Shown here piece by piece: positions 1 to 7,418 of a stretch of DNA of 39,539 nucleotides (position 1 is its first letter; each line of letters opens with the position of its first letter). The notes beneath the pieces are model-generated. The model did no database searches. It saw only the letters and a list, made by a program, of their open reading frames with translations, and was not told where the DNA came from. The stretch comes from CAZAFM01 sp964484395 (GTDB lineage: Bacteria; Campylobacterota; Campylobacteria; Campylobacterales; CAZAFM01), in the NCBI GenBank assembly GCA_964484395.1, contig CAZAFM010000008.1, forward strand, positions 1 through 39,539, given 5' to 3'. Made by a program: the position numbers and the translations under genes.

Positions 1-1
1 T

Positions 2-886
2 GTTCTTGAAGAATCTTTAGATGATAATCCAAAAGAAATAATGCGTTTAGAAACTACTTACCAAATGGGAGAAGACGCAAAAGTAGATTATAATCCAATT
101 GAAAAATATTTAAAATGCAAAGATTTAATAAAATATGGATTCACTAAGAATGAAATTGCAAAAATGATGGGTGAAAAAAGTGATAAAACAATAGAAAGAT
201 ATCTTGGCATAATGCAACTTATGGATGATTATCTTAATAAACTAAATTATAATGGGATTTATACTCGTCTTGATAAAACAGAAGGTGCTTTTTGGGACTT
301 ATATGACTATTTAAATCGCTACAAAGATAAAAAATCAAAAATAGTTCAATGGGACTATGATGACGAAGATTTAAATGATTTAAAATTAATATATTTTGAC
401 TATATACGAGGAATATATAATAGAGGTAAAGGTGGCGATAGTGGAGATTCTAAGGATTACCGTTTTATAGGACAAACAAGTAAAAAAGGAAGTTTTTTCA
501 GTAATGAAGAGATTTGGAAAAAGTTTTGTGATAGACATGAAATTATTGAACAAATCAAAGATGAAGAACCAACTGTAGAAGACTTACTAAAAAATCATCC
601 AGGACTAAGTAAAGATCAACTATTAAAACAGCGAGATATAACCTGGGCGAATAAAGCTGATTCTCATTTAAAGAAAAACATGGGTCTATCACTTGAAGCA
701 TTAGATAATTTAAACAAGCAAAACAAACCATTAGAATTACTTGAAAGCGCACTAGCAAAATTGGAATCTATAAATAAAGAATCTAAAGATTTTTCAGGAG
801 ATAAAGTTGAAGAAGTTGTCAGTGAAATTAACCAGTTATCTTATGAATTTAAAAAAATATTGAAAAAGAAACATACAAGTGGTTAG
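2..886 (+). CDS. ParB-like DNA-binding protein, 5' end cut by window edge
   Basis: The reading frame is open from base 2, upstream of the first ATG at 41, so the N-terminus (where a ParB/sulfiredoxin-like domain would sit) lies outside the window. Counting from ATG 41, residues 27-55 form a helix-turn-helix of the KorB/ParB type (KDLIKYGFTKNEIAKMMGEK, then TIERYL). The remainder is charged and helical, with a lysine-rich C-terminus. The stop overlaps the GTG start of the helicase gene by 8 bases, so the two are translationally coupled. No ParA partner or parS-like site is seen, and the neighbours are a SNF2 helicase and a nuclease-like protein. I therefore infer a sequence-recognition subunit of a defence module rather than a partition protein. 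Function is inferred; the HTH is seen directly. Confidence 0.6.
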   Translation, partial: VLEESLDDNPKEIMRLETTYQMGEDAKVDYNPIEKYLKCKDLIKYGFTKNEIAKMMGEKSDKTIERYLGIMQLMDDYLNKLNYNGIYTRLDKTEGAFWDLYDYLNRYKDKKSKIVQWDYDDEDLNDLKLIYFDYIRGIYNRGKGGDSGDSKDYRFIGQTSKKGSFFSNEEIWKKFCDRHEIIEQIKDEEPTVEDLLKNHPGLSKDQLLKQRDITWANKADSHLKKNMGLSLEALDNLNKQNKPLELLESALAKLESINKESKDFSGDKVEEVVSEINQLSYEFKKILKKKHTSG

Positions 887-2882
887 TTATATGGAAATGA
901 TACATCTTGACATAAATACAGACAGACATCAATTTATCCTTACTGGTGCTACAGATAAAGTTAAAAAAAATAGAAGAGCAAAGTTTTATTTTGAAGATTA
1001 TTTAAATGCAATTTTTTTAGATTATGGAACAATAATTATCCCATATAAAGAGGAAGATAAGGAGAGCACTCTTAAAAAGATTCAAAAATCATTAGATAAG
1101 TATGGGATTGAACAAAATGATTCCAATGAAATAAAAAGTGCTTTAAACTATTATTATAAAGAAAAGGAAAATTTTAAAGAATTTAGTAAAAAAGCCAAAG
1201 GCATATGGAATAACGATTTAAATGTTGATGAGTTTAAAACATTTCATGATTCATTGGAAAAGTATTTACCAAACCGTAGACTGTACGATAAGCAGATGCT
1301 AGCTGCGTTTCATTTGGCTTTTTCACAAAATGCTTGTAATTTTTCTGTACCAGGGGCAGGAAAGACATCGGTAGTTTATGGTGCTTATGTTTTTTTAAAG
1401 AACTTAAACTCTAATCACCCTAAATATATCAACAAACTTTTAATAATAGGTCCTTTGAGTTCTTTTGGTCCTTGGGAAGATGAGTATAAAAGTTGTTTTG
1501 GCAAAAAACCGACCTCAAAAAGATTGTCAGGAGGTGTCACAAAAGATGAACGAGATAGACATTTATTATCAATCGAACCAGCACATCAAACTCCAGAACT
1601 CACATTGATGTCATATCAGAGCGTTTCATACAATTTGGAGAGTTTGACTCACTTCCTTCAGAAACAGGATAATAAAGTCATGGTCGTATTAGACGAAGCA
1701 CATAAAATCAAGAGTACAGATGGGGGTGTTTGGTCTAGTTCAATATTAAGCTTAGCGAAATATTGCCATGCAAGAGTAGTGCTAACTGGTACACCGGTTC
1801 CAAATGGATATGAGGACATATATAATTTATATGAGTTTATATGGCCAGATAAAAATGTTATAAATTTCAATGTATATCAATTAAAAGATATGTCAAGCAA
1901 CATATACGATCCTAGGATTGAAAAGTTGGTAGATAACATTTCTCCTTTTTTTATCAGAATAAAGAAAAAGGACTTAGGCCTTCCTCCAACCCAAGAACAT
2001 AAACCGACAATTGTACAAATGGGAGAAGTTCAAAGAGAAATATATGATTTTATTGAAAATAAATATATAGGATATTTTGAAGAGAATGAAAAATATTTAT
2101 CTGCTTCATCAGAACTAGCAAAAGCAAGGTTTATACGTTTAATGCAGGCCGCAACTAATCCAAATCTATTGAAAGAACCTCTAGAACAATACTATGTGGA
2201 ACAAGGTATAACAAATGAGCTATGTCTTGATGACACAGATATCGTAGAAAAAATTCTTAAATATAGAGAGTTAGAGAGTGTTCCTAAAAAGTTTGAAATT
2301 GTAAGAAGTAAAATTGAAGCATTAATAGAACAAAATGAAAAAGTTATAGTTTGGGGAACTTTTGTTAAAAACCTGAAGGATTTAAGTGAATATCTATCAA
2401 ACAATGGCATTGATTCGCGCCTATTAATAGGTGAGGTACCAGTTGAAAGAGATGACCTACCTAAAGAAATAGAGACTAGAGAAAAAATAATTCACAAGTT
2501 TCATGATAAAAATTCTACATTTAAAGTTATCATTGCTAATCCTTTTGCTGTTGCTGAGTCAATTTCACTACATAAAGCATGTCATAATGCAATTTATTTG
2601 GAACGTACTTTCAATGCAGCAAATTTTATTCAATCAAAAGATAGAATTCATAGGGTAGGTCTTAATGATGAAATTATTACGCATTACCATTATTTAGTAG
2701 CTGAAAACTCTATAGATGAGACCATACATAATAGATTACTAGAAAAAGAAAAAAGGATGTTAGAGCTAATAGAAAGCCAAGATATTCCTTTGATTAGTGA
2801 AAATATGAACTATGATGTAGATTTAAAAGATGATGTTAAAGCGATAATAAGAGACTATGTACGAAGATCTATTCACTCATAA
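879..2882 (+). CDS. SNF2-family (superfamily 2) DNA helicase/translocase
   Basis: The 667-residue protein carries the SNF2 ATPase motifs in order: motif I VPGAGKT with K162, motif II DEAH at 272-275, motif III LTGTPVPN near residue 302, and in the second RecA-like lobe the motif VI sequence QSKDRIHRVG with arginines 589 and 592. It is therefore expected to be an ATP-driven double-stranded DNA translocase. The first 140 residues lack a recognisable domain and could hold partner contacts. The start is GTG at 879, overlapping the upstream gene; ATG 891 is an alternative and neither has a strong ribosome-binding site. The 3' end overlaps the next gene by 26 bases. The family is certain; the defence role is inferred from context. 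Confidence 0.88.
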   Translation: MVSYMEMIHLDINTDRHQFILTGATDKVKKNRRAKFYFEDYLNAIFLDYGTIIIPYKEEDKESTLKKIQKSLDKYGIEQNDSNEIKSALNYYYKEKENFKEFSKKAKGIWNNDLNVDEFKTFHDSLEKYLPNRRLYDKQMLAAFHLAFSQNACNFSVPGAGKTSVVYGAYVFLKNLNSNHPKYINKLLIIGPLSSFGPWEDEYKSCFGKKPTSKRLSGGVTKDERDRHLLSIEPAHQTPELTLMSYQSVSYNLESLTHFLQKQDNKVMVVLDEAHKIKSTDGGVWSSSILSLAKYCHARVVLTGTPVPNGYEDIYNLYEFIWPDKNVINFNVYQLKDMSSNIYDPRIEKLVDNISPFFIRIKKKDLGLPPTQEHKPTIVQMGEVQREIYDFIENKYIGYFEENEKYLSASSELAKARFIRLMQAATNPNLLKEPLEQYYVEQGITNELCLDDTDIVEKILKYRELESVPKKFEIVRSKIEALIEQNEKVIVWGTFVKNLKDLSEYLSNNGIDSRLLIGEVPVERDDLPKEIETREKIIHKFHDKNSTFKVIIANPFAVAESISLHKACHNAIYLERTFNAANFIQSKDRIHRVGLNDEIITHYHYLVAENSIDETIHNRLLEKEKRMLELIESQDIPLISENMNYDVDLKDDVKAIIRDYVRRSIHS

Positions 2883-3852
2883 TAGGTTTGGAAATAAATC
2901 TGAACTAACCTTTTGTCTATTTGATGTATTGCAACCAAAAATTGAGACAAGCATAAAAGACCTGCGTACCTTTGCGATAAGTCATAACTTTGCCATAGCT
3001 CTTTCTTTCGATGGTATCTTGGATTTATTTGAATTTTTATCACTGATAAAAGTAGTCAATAACATTGTGATACCTAATGCAAGCCTCATTAATGATATAC
3101 ATCTCCATAAAAAAGAAAATTATTTTGAAACAAATCATTTTTTCAAAATTTTAGTTGATAAATTAATAGAATGCGATTTATTATTTGATATTTTTAAAGA
3201 AGATAATGTTAAGTATGACAATAGCTCTAATCTATTTTATATAACTGACACCACTATTTCTTTGAAAATGTCTCCTTTTAGAAACCTATTACTGCAGACA
3301 AACTTTTTACATAGAGACTCAAGCACTCCTAGCAAACTATATGTGCATAGCAATTTTACTGATTTTTTTAAGTCCACTATAATTCCTAGTATCCAAGATT
3401 CAAGAAAATCAATAAAAATGACACTGCTGTCACTCAAGAAGCAACAAGAATCTAATGAGAAGCTTGGCAGAATTGCCGAAATGTTTGTTTTAAACTATGA
3501 AAGGACAAGATTAACAAATCACCCTAGCAATGATAAGATTCAACTAATATCAGATAGTCAAGTGAATGCAGGTTATGATATAAAATCATTCGAAAATAAA
3601 AATTCCATTTTTTATGACCGCTTCATAGAGGTTAAATCATTTAACGTAAATATATCATTTTATTGGTCAAAAAATGAAATAGAATATGCAAAAGCATTAG
3701 GAGATAAATATTTTATATATTTGGTTGACAGGTCTAAAATTGGTAATAAAAAATATTCCCCAATCATATATCAAAACCCATATAAAAAGATTTACAACAG
3801 CGATTTATGGAGCAAAGAAGCTGATAGTTGGAGATTGATGTTGATTAATTAA
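2857..3852 (+). CDS. DUF3883/NO VEIN C-terminal-type PD-(D/E)XK nuclease-like protein
   Basis: The 331-residue protein has an N-terminal ~200 residues I do not recognise, and a C-terminal domain resembling the NO VEIN C-terminal family (DUF3883), a restriction-endonuclease-like fold. Visible candidate active-site residues are E208 in GRIAEMF, D241 in NAGYDIKSF, and E258-x-K260 in RFIEVKSF. The tail FYWSKNEIEYAKALGDKYFIYLV matches the usual end of the fold. The ATG overlaps the helicase stop by 26 bases, giving tight coupling. The expected role is DNA cleavage directed by the helicase and the DNA-binding subunit. Nuclease activity is inferred from the fold and the candidate triad; the N-terminal half could be a recognition or effector region. 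Confidence 0.7.
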   Translation: MYEDLFTHNRFGNKSELTFCLFDVLQPKIETSIKDLRTFAISHNFAIALSFDGILDLFEFLSLIKVVNNIVIPNASLINDIHLHKKENYFETNHFFKILVDKLIECDLLFDIFKEDNVKYDNSSNLFYITDTTISLKMSPFRNLLLQTNFLHRDSSTPSKLYVHSNFTDFFKSTIIPSIQDSRKSIKMTLLSLKKQQESNEKLGRIAEMFVLNYERTRLTNHPSNDKIQLISDSQVNAGYDIKSFENKNSIFYDRFIEVKSFNVNISFYWSKNEIEYAKALGDKYFIYLVDRSKIGNKKYSPIIYQNPYKKIYNSDLWSKEADSWRLMLIN

Positions 3853-3949
3853 CTCGTAATAGAATATGATGGAAATACCTCTCGTTCAGGAAAAGAGAAA
3901 GGGAATAAGTTGATAAAATAACATCAAGGCTTGAGAACCGCATACAATC

Positions 3950-4018
3950 TCACCTTATAACCAACCGCTCATTTTGCTCTCTATAGTAGTTGGCAAGATA
4001 CTCAAAAATTCCACACAC
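3950..4018 (-). pseudogene. remnant of a Fic-family gene 3' end
   Basis: Reading the minus strand from 4018 to the stop at 3950 gives VCGIFEYLANYYREQNERL followed by VIR and a stop. This matches the C-terminus of the intact Fic protein encoded at 4795-5511 (ECIGTLEYLAHYYREQNKRL). Similarity continues at the DNA level past the stop codon into the 3' flank (GAACC...CAA...TCTCACC at about 3936-3952, compared with 4776-4797). Upstream of the fragment an in-frame TAG ends it immediately. It is therefore a broken duplicate, not a gene, and forms a direct repeat with the intact fic end that brackets the 58- and 173-residue genes. Confidence 0.75.
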
Positions 4019-4022
4019 CTAC

Positions 4023-4544
4023 CTATATAGAGTTCACCTCTAAAAGAAATAGGATATGTGAAAGTGTAAGGACTGATTCTTTTGATATTGTCATTTTATC
4101 CTTTGATTCATTCGCAAGTATTAGATAAAATAGTGCAAATAGATTGTCAAAATAGTCTTTTCTGTTGCTTGTTTTTGGCTCTTTTATTTTTACTCCTGAA
4201 AAACTTTTGATAATTGTCCTAGCAAAATAGTATCCTGCAGTAAAGTTTATGTAAGCAAGCTGATGTTTTGTAAGCTCTCTATCATCAATATCATTAAAAA
4301 CTATTGGTTTTATATTGTAAGTGGCGAGAAGAAAAGAAGCAGCGATTTTATGTCTATCAAGCAAAAAATCATCCTCTGAAATAAAAGCTTTTAAATGTAT
4401 TTTTATCTTTTCATATTCAGCAAAAATATCATCAACAGCTTTTGAGGCAATAATTTTTTCTCTTTTTGTTTTATCATTCTCAGTAACTATTTTTAAAGTT
4501 CTCAATAGCTCTTTCTTAAGCTCTTCTACTCTCTTATTATTCAT
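4023..4544 (-). CDS. unrecognised 173-residue helical protein, partner of a repeat-containing small protein
   Basis: I do not recognise the family. The protein is predicted mostly helical, with no signal peptide or clear membrane segment. It starts with a charged helix (VEELKKELLRTLKIV). The central stretch LLDRHKIAASFLLA is its most motif-like sequence, with conserved-looking R and H residues, followed by an amphipathic segment around FTAGYYFARTIIKSF. The ATG at 4544 directly follows the stop of the 58-residue gene (TAGATG), so the two are translated as a pair. The pair sits between a fic remnant and an intact fic gene in a region next to a candidate defence unit. A toxin-antitoxin or defence role is possible from context and size only. 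Confidence 0.6.
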   Translation of the reverse strand: MNNKRVEELKKELLRTLKIVTENDKTKREKIIASKAVDDIFAEYEKIKIHLKAFISEDDFLLDRHKIAASFLLATYNIKPIVFNDIDDRELTKHQLAYINFTAGYYFARTIIKSFSGVKIKEPKTSNRKDYFDNLFALFYLILANESKDKMTISKESVLTLSHILFLLEVNSI

Positions 4545-4721
4545 CTAGAAAGATATTCTTCTATTAAACTCTTCAGTAGTTTGTGGAGTGTTTATTTTCA
4601 CTTCACTTTTTGATATAGGCTCTATTTTTATAGAGTTGATGCTTTTCTCGCCATTTTTGAATGTAACTCTTTTTTTAAACTCTTCAGTAGTTTGTGGAGT
4701 GTTTATTTTTTTATCTTTCAT
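4545..4721 (-). CDS. 58-residue protein with an internal duplicated 17-residue motif
   Basis: This short gene has a strong ribosome-binding site (GAGGAGAGAGT just before the ATG at 4721) and ends with TAG directly abutting the ATG of the 173-residue gene. The protein contains two copies of one motif: residues 5-21 (KINTPQTTEEFKKRVTF) and residues 42-58 (KINTPQTTEEFNRRISF), separated by a lysine-rich linker. At the DNA level the copies share a long identical run (about 4568-4597 and 4679-4708). The repeated TPQTTEEF segment looks like a short linear binding motif, possibly for the downstream protein. Nothing else is recognised. Good ribosome-binding site, tight coupling and preserved motif argue for a real gene. 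Confidence 0.65.
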   Translation of the reverse strand: MKDKKINTPQTTEEFKKRVTFKNGEKSINSIKIEPISKSEVKINTPQTTEEFNRRISF

Positions 4722-4794
4722 ACTCTCTCCTCATCTTCAATGTCTAAATTTTAGCTAATATACATTTAACCCAAAGAACCATTTGCAAATTCTC

Positions 4795-5511
4795 TCACCC
4801 TCTAACCAACCTCTTATTTTGCTCTCTATAGTAGTGGGCTAAATACTCAAGAGTCCCTATGCACTCATCGCCCTCATAAAACTCTATCATTTTTGTGTTA
4901 AACTCTAGTTTGTCTTTTGCTTTTATGTTTAGTATTGGATAGCCTGAGCTTAGCAATATGCCATTCATCATAAGTCTGCTAGTTCGTTTGTTTCCATCAT
5001 AGAAAAACTGATTTTTAGCACCAAAAAGAAAAAAAGATATGGCTTTTGTGATTGGGTTTAGGAGTTGGCTGATTTTTTTAACTCCATCTTCAAACACACT
5101 CTCAAGATTCTTGTATGTTGGTGGCTTATACTCTGTCCCGCCTATATTGACATCTCCATCTCTAAACTCGCCCCATTTCAAAGCCTCCTCTTCTGAGACC
5201 TTGGAGTGGAGTTTACAAAAAGTGCTTTTATCTACTCTAAATTCGCAATTTTTTAGCATATCAAAAAGAAGCTCAACACTTCTATTTTGGTTAAGTATCA
5301 TCCGCTCATCACTTAGCTTATGGCCACCTACTGTTATACCTTCAAGTAGAGTTTGAACTTCTGGATAGGTCATAGGGTTTCCCTCCAAAGAGGAGGTATT
5401 GTAGATGTAGTCCACTCTATCTTTTTTTGCCAAAAAAGTATAGTACTCTATATCAGGCGTGAGAGTAAAGCCTACATCAAAAGCATTGAGTTTATCTACA
5501 TCTATCTTCAA
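4795..5511 (-). CDS. Fic-family protein with Gln in place of the motif His
   Basis: The 238-residue protein has a Fic domain; family members usually transfer AMP or another nucleotide part to hydroxyl side chains. The core motif reads QFFYDGNKRTSR at residues 168-179, where the canonical form is HxFx(D/E)GN(G/K)RxxR, so the catalytic histidine position holds Q168. An N-terminal inhibitory motif of the (S/T)xxxE(G/N) type is present at residues 39-44 (TSSLEG), suggesting a class II self-inhibited Fic. The start is TTG at 5511 with ribosome-binding site AGAGGTGG; the next ATG is at residue 47, too late to keep the inhibitory motif. It lies 17 bases after modD. The glutamine may mean loss of activity or a subfamily trait. 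Confidence 0.82.
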   Translation of the reverse strand: MKIDVDKLNAFDVGFTLTPDIEYYTFLAKKDRVDYIYNTSSLEGNPMTYPEVQTLLEGITVGGHKLSDERMILNQNRSVELLFDMLKNCEFRVDKSTFCKLHSKVSEEEALKWGEFRDGDVNIGGTEYKPPTYKNLESVFEDGVKKISQLLNPITKAISFFLFGAKNQFFYDGNKRTSRLMMNGILLSSGYPILNIKAKDKLEFNTKMIEFYEGDECIGTLEYLAHYYREQNKRLVRG

Positions 5512-5528
5512 GCTTCCACCTCTTTGCT

Positions 5529-6365
5529 CTACACCCTCTCAAACACACACTTTATCTCAAGAGGCTTGACATAGTATGGGGCGCTTGTGACTACCATATC
5601 TACGCCAGTTCCTGCGTACTCTGCTATGTTTTTTAGGTTTACCCCACCTGTGGCTGAGAGTTTTATATCTGGATAGATACTCTTTATCTCAAAGTTTAGA
5701 TTATTTAGAGCCTCTGGAGTGAATTTCTCACACTGAAGTATATCAGCCCCAGCACTTGCTGCTCTATGGGCTAACTCTGGTGTATCTACCTCTATGGCTA
5801 TCTTTTTTTCTGGGTTTTTAGCTTTTGCTAGGGTTATAGCTTCTTCTATTCCTCCACCTAAAAAGACAGTATGCTCTGCAAAAATTAGCACAGAGTCATA
5901 CAGTCCCATCCTATGAGGCATAGCTCCCCCGCTCATTATGGCTTTTAGTTGAAGTTCTTTTGCACTTGGTATGTTTTTTCTTGTGGTTAGTAGGTCTATG
6001 TTTGGGTTTTGTCCTTTGGCTATTTTGAGCATATTTGCGGTCATGGTGGCTACTGCACTCATAGATTCTAAAAGCACTTGAGACATCTTCCAACCTTGAT
6101 GAAGACTTGCTCCATCCCCCTTAAAAGTTGCCAACTGTTCCCCTGCTTCTACCCTATCACCACTTTTTTTATATATCTCACACTCCAAGTTAAGCTCATC
6201 AGCAATGACCTTTATCTCTTCCACCCCACATATCACACAGGCAGACTTTGGATAAAAGCTAACTTTTCCGCTATATCTCTCAAGATCTAAAGAAAAAGAG
6301 GTTAAATCACAAAGCCCTATATCATCATAGAGGACTTTTAAGATGATGTTTTTGGGTATATGCAT
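5529..6365 (-). CDS. modD: ModD, NadC-like phosphoribosyltransferase of molybdenum loci
   Basis: The product resembles quinolinate phosphoribosyltransferase (NadC) but matches the ModD branch found with molybdate transport genes. Visible family motifs are TTRKNIPSAKELQLKAIMSG (phosphate/substrate region), GGAMPHRMGLYDSVLI, EVDTPELA, and LSATGGVNLKNIAEYAGTGVD near the C-terminus. About 279 residues is the usual length. ATG 6365 is chosen; a TTG one codon upstream (6368) has better spacing to the GAGGAG ribosome-binding site and could be used instead. No molybdate transporter genes are visible in this window, so the link to molybdenum rests on family knowledge. NadC itself is less likely given the motif variants. 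Confidence 0.8.
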   Translation of the reverse strand: MHIPKNIILKVLYDDIGLCDLTSFSLDLERYSGKVSFYPKSACVICGVEEIKVIADELNLECEIYKKSGDRVEAGEQLATFKGDGASLHQGWKMSQVLLESMSAVATMTANMLKIAKGQNPNIDLLTTRKNIPSAKELQLKAIMSGGAMPHRMGLYDSVLIFAEHTVFLGGGIEEAITLAKAKNPEKKIAIEVDTPELAHRAASAGADILQCEKFTPEALNNLNFEIKSIYPDIKLSATGGVNLKNIAEYAGTGVDMVVTSAPYYVKPLEIKCVFERV

Positions 6366-6381
6366 CAAGCTTTTTGCTCCT

Positions 6382-6891
6382 CTATCTTAGGTTTGCTAGC
6401 TTTAGCGTTAGCTCCACTTCGCCTTTGCCGATGTTTAGCTCTTTGGCTATGGACTCTATACCATATCCGCTTTGAAAAAGAGAGACTATCCTACTCTCAT
6501 CAACACTTGTTGTAGATGTGCTCATATACAGAGACTCTTTTACCCTATCTTCAAGTATTGAGATTTTGTCTTCAAGCTCTATTCGTTCATCTTCATGGAC
6601 TTTTTCTAGCTCTCTTATGGCTGAGATTAGCTCGGATTTTATCTCTTCTATCTCTGTTTTTATCTCATGTCTTAGTTTAGCTCTAAACTCATTTTTATCC
6701 TCACCACTCTCAAGCTCACTCTCTTTTAGCTTTTTTTGCACCTTGTAGAGTTGAAGGTTTATATCCTCCACTGATTTTTCAAAGCTCCTAAAGCGCTTAG
6801 CACTCTCACCATCTTTTACATACATATAAGCTACTAGTAGTAGTATAGTTCCTAGTATGCCTCCTACAAAAGCTATCTCTATTAGTCCCAT
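6382..6891 (-). CDS. membrane-anchored coiled-coil protein with C-terminal HTH-like segment
   Basis: The 169-residue protein begins with one hydrophobic helix (residues 4-25, IEIAFVGGILGTILLLVAYMYV), followed by about 100 residues of strongly charged coiled coil (FEKSVEDINLQLYKVQKKLKE onward). It ends with ESRIVSLFQSGYGIESIAKELNIGKGEVELTLKLA, a helix-turn-helix-like module of the DUF6115/resolvase-tail type. This architecture recurs in Campylobacterota but its function is unknown to me. The start overlaps the end of the preceding 178-residue gene by 10 bases, so it belongs to the operon running from the DUF502 gene through mqnP. Role unassigned; a scaffold at the inner membrane is one possibility. 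Confidence 0.65.
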   Translation of the reverse strand: MGLIEIAFVGGILGTILLLVAYMYVKDGESAKRFRSFEKSVEDINLQLYKVQKKLKESELESGEDKNEFRAKLRHEIKTEIEEIKSELISAIRELEKVHEDERIELEDKISILEDRVKESLYMSTSTTSVDESRIVSLFQSGYGIESIAKELNIGKGEVELTLKLANLR

Positions 6892-7418
6892 TTGCTCTCT
6901 TTTAACTCTCTTATTATACTTCTTTCGCGAGATGTTACATATCTATCTATATCCATTTCATCCCTTTGGTGAATCTTGACAATCTTCCCACGCACAGGCT
7001 CTATCGCTTCAAAAAAAACAGGTATAGTCCGCCTTGGAAAAACTGGCATATTTATCCTACCGTAGTAGAGTTGACCTACCTCTAACTCCTCTTTTTCAAG
7101 CAGAAGCCTTCTATGCCCAAGCCCTATGACTTTAGCACTTCTAGATAGAGTATAAAAAGACTTCTTAGAGCCTTTTATCTCTTCACTTAGTTCATCTATT
7201 TTTCTATATAGCTCCACTATAAGGTTCACAACTAGCATATCACTATCTTTTGTTTCACCCCTAGCTTTAGCAATTCTAAGCCAGTGACCAATGGGGTCAT
7301 CATCACTCTCACTTAGTCTCTCATATTCCTCTTCTATCTCAAAAGAGCCTTCATCAACCTCTTGAAACTCTAAGCTAAGGGCTGTTTTAACCTCTCTACT
7401 TCTCTCTTGTGTCTGCAT
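6882..7418 (-). CDS. conserved 178-residue cytoplasmic protein, possibly PilZ-like
   Basis: No signal peptide or membrane segment is present. An acidic N-terminal region (EVDEGSFEIEEEYERLSESDDDP) is followed by a helical middle (MLVVNLIVELYRKIDELSEEI). A beta-rich C-terminal part (AKVIGLGHRRLLLEKEELEVGQLYYGRI ... RRTIPVFFEAIEPVRGKIVKIHQ) has the general look of a PilZ barrel but lacks a clear RxxxR/DxSxxG signature. The ATG overlaps the mqnP stop (TAATG), so translation is coupled. I cannot assign a function; a degenerate PilZ fold that does not bind c-di-GMP is a guess. Confidence 0.55.
   Translation of the reverse strand: MQTQERSREVKTALSLEFQEVDEGSFEIEEEYERLSESDDDPIGHWLRIAKARGETKDSDMLVVNLIVELYRKIDELSEEIKGSKKSFYTLSRSAKVIGLGHRRLLLEKEELEVGQLYYGRINMPVFPRRTIPVFFEAIEPVRGKIVKIHQRDEMDIDRYVTSRERSIIRELKESKWD

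Noticed and set aside
2..886. Plasmid or chromosome partition ParB
   Set aside because: No ParA gene or parS-like repeats nearby; the overlap with a SNF2 helicase and a nuclease-like gene fits a defence unit better.
3853..3933. Possible regulatory RNA or attachment site between the nuclease gene and the fic remnant
   Set aside because: No hairpin, tRNA-like sequence or repeat found in these 80 bases; nothing to support a feature.
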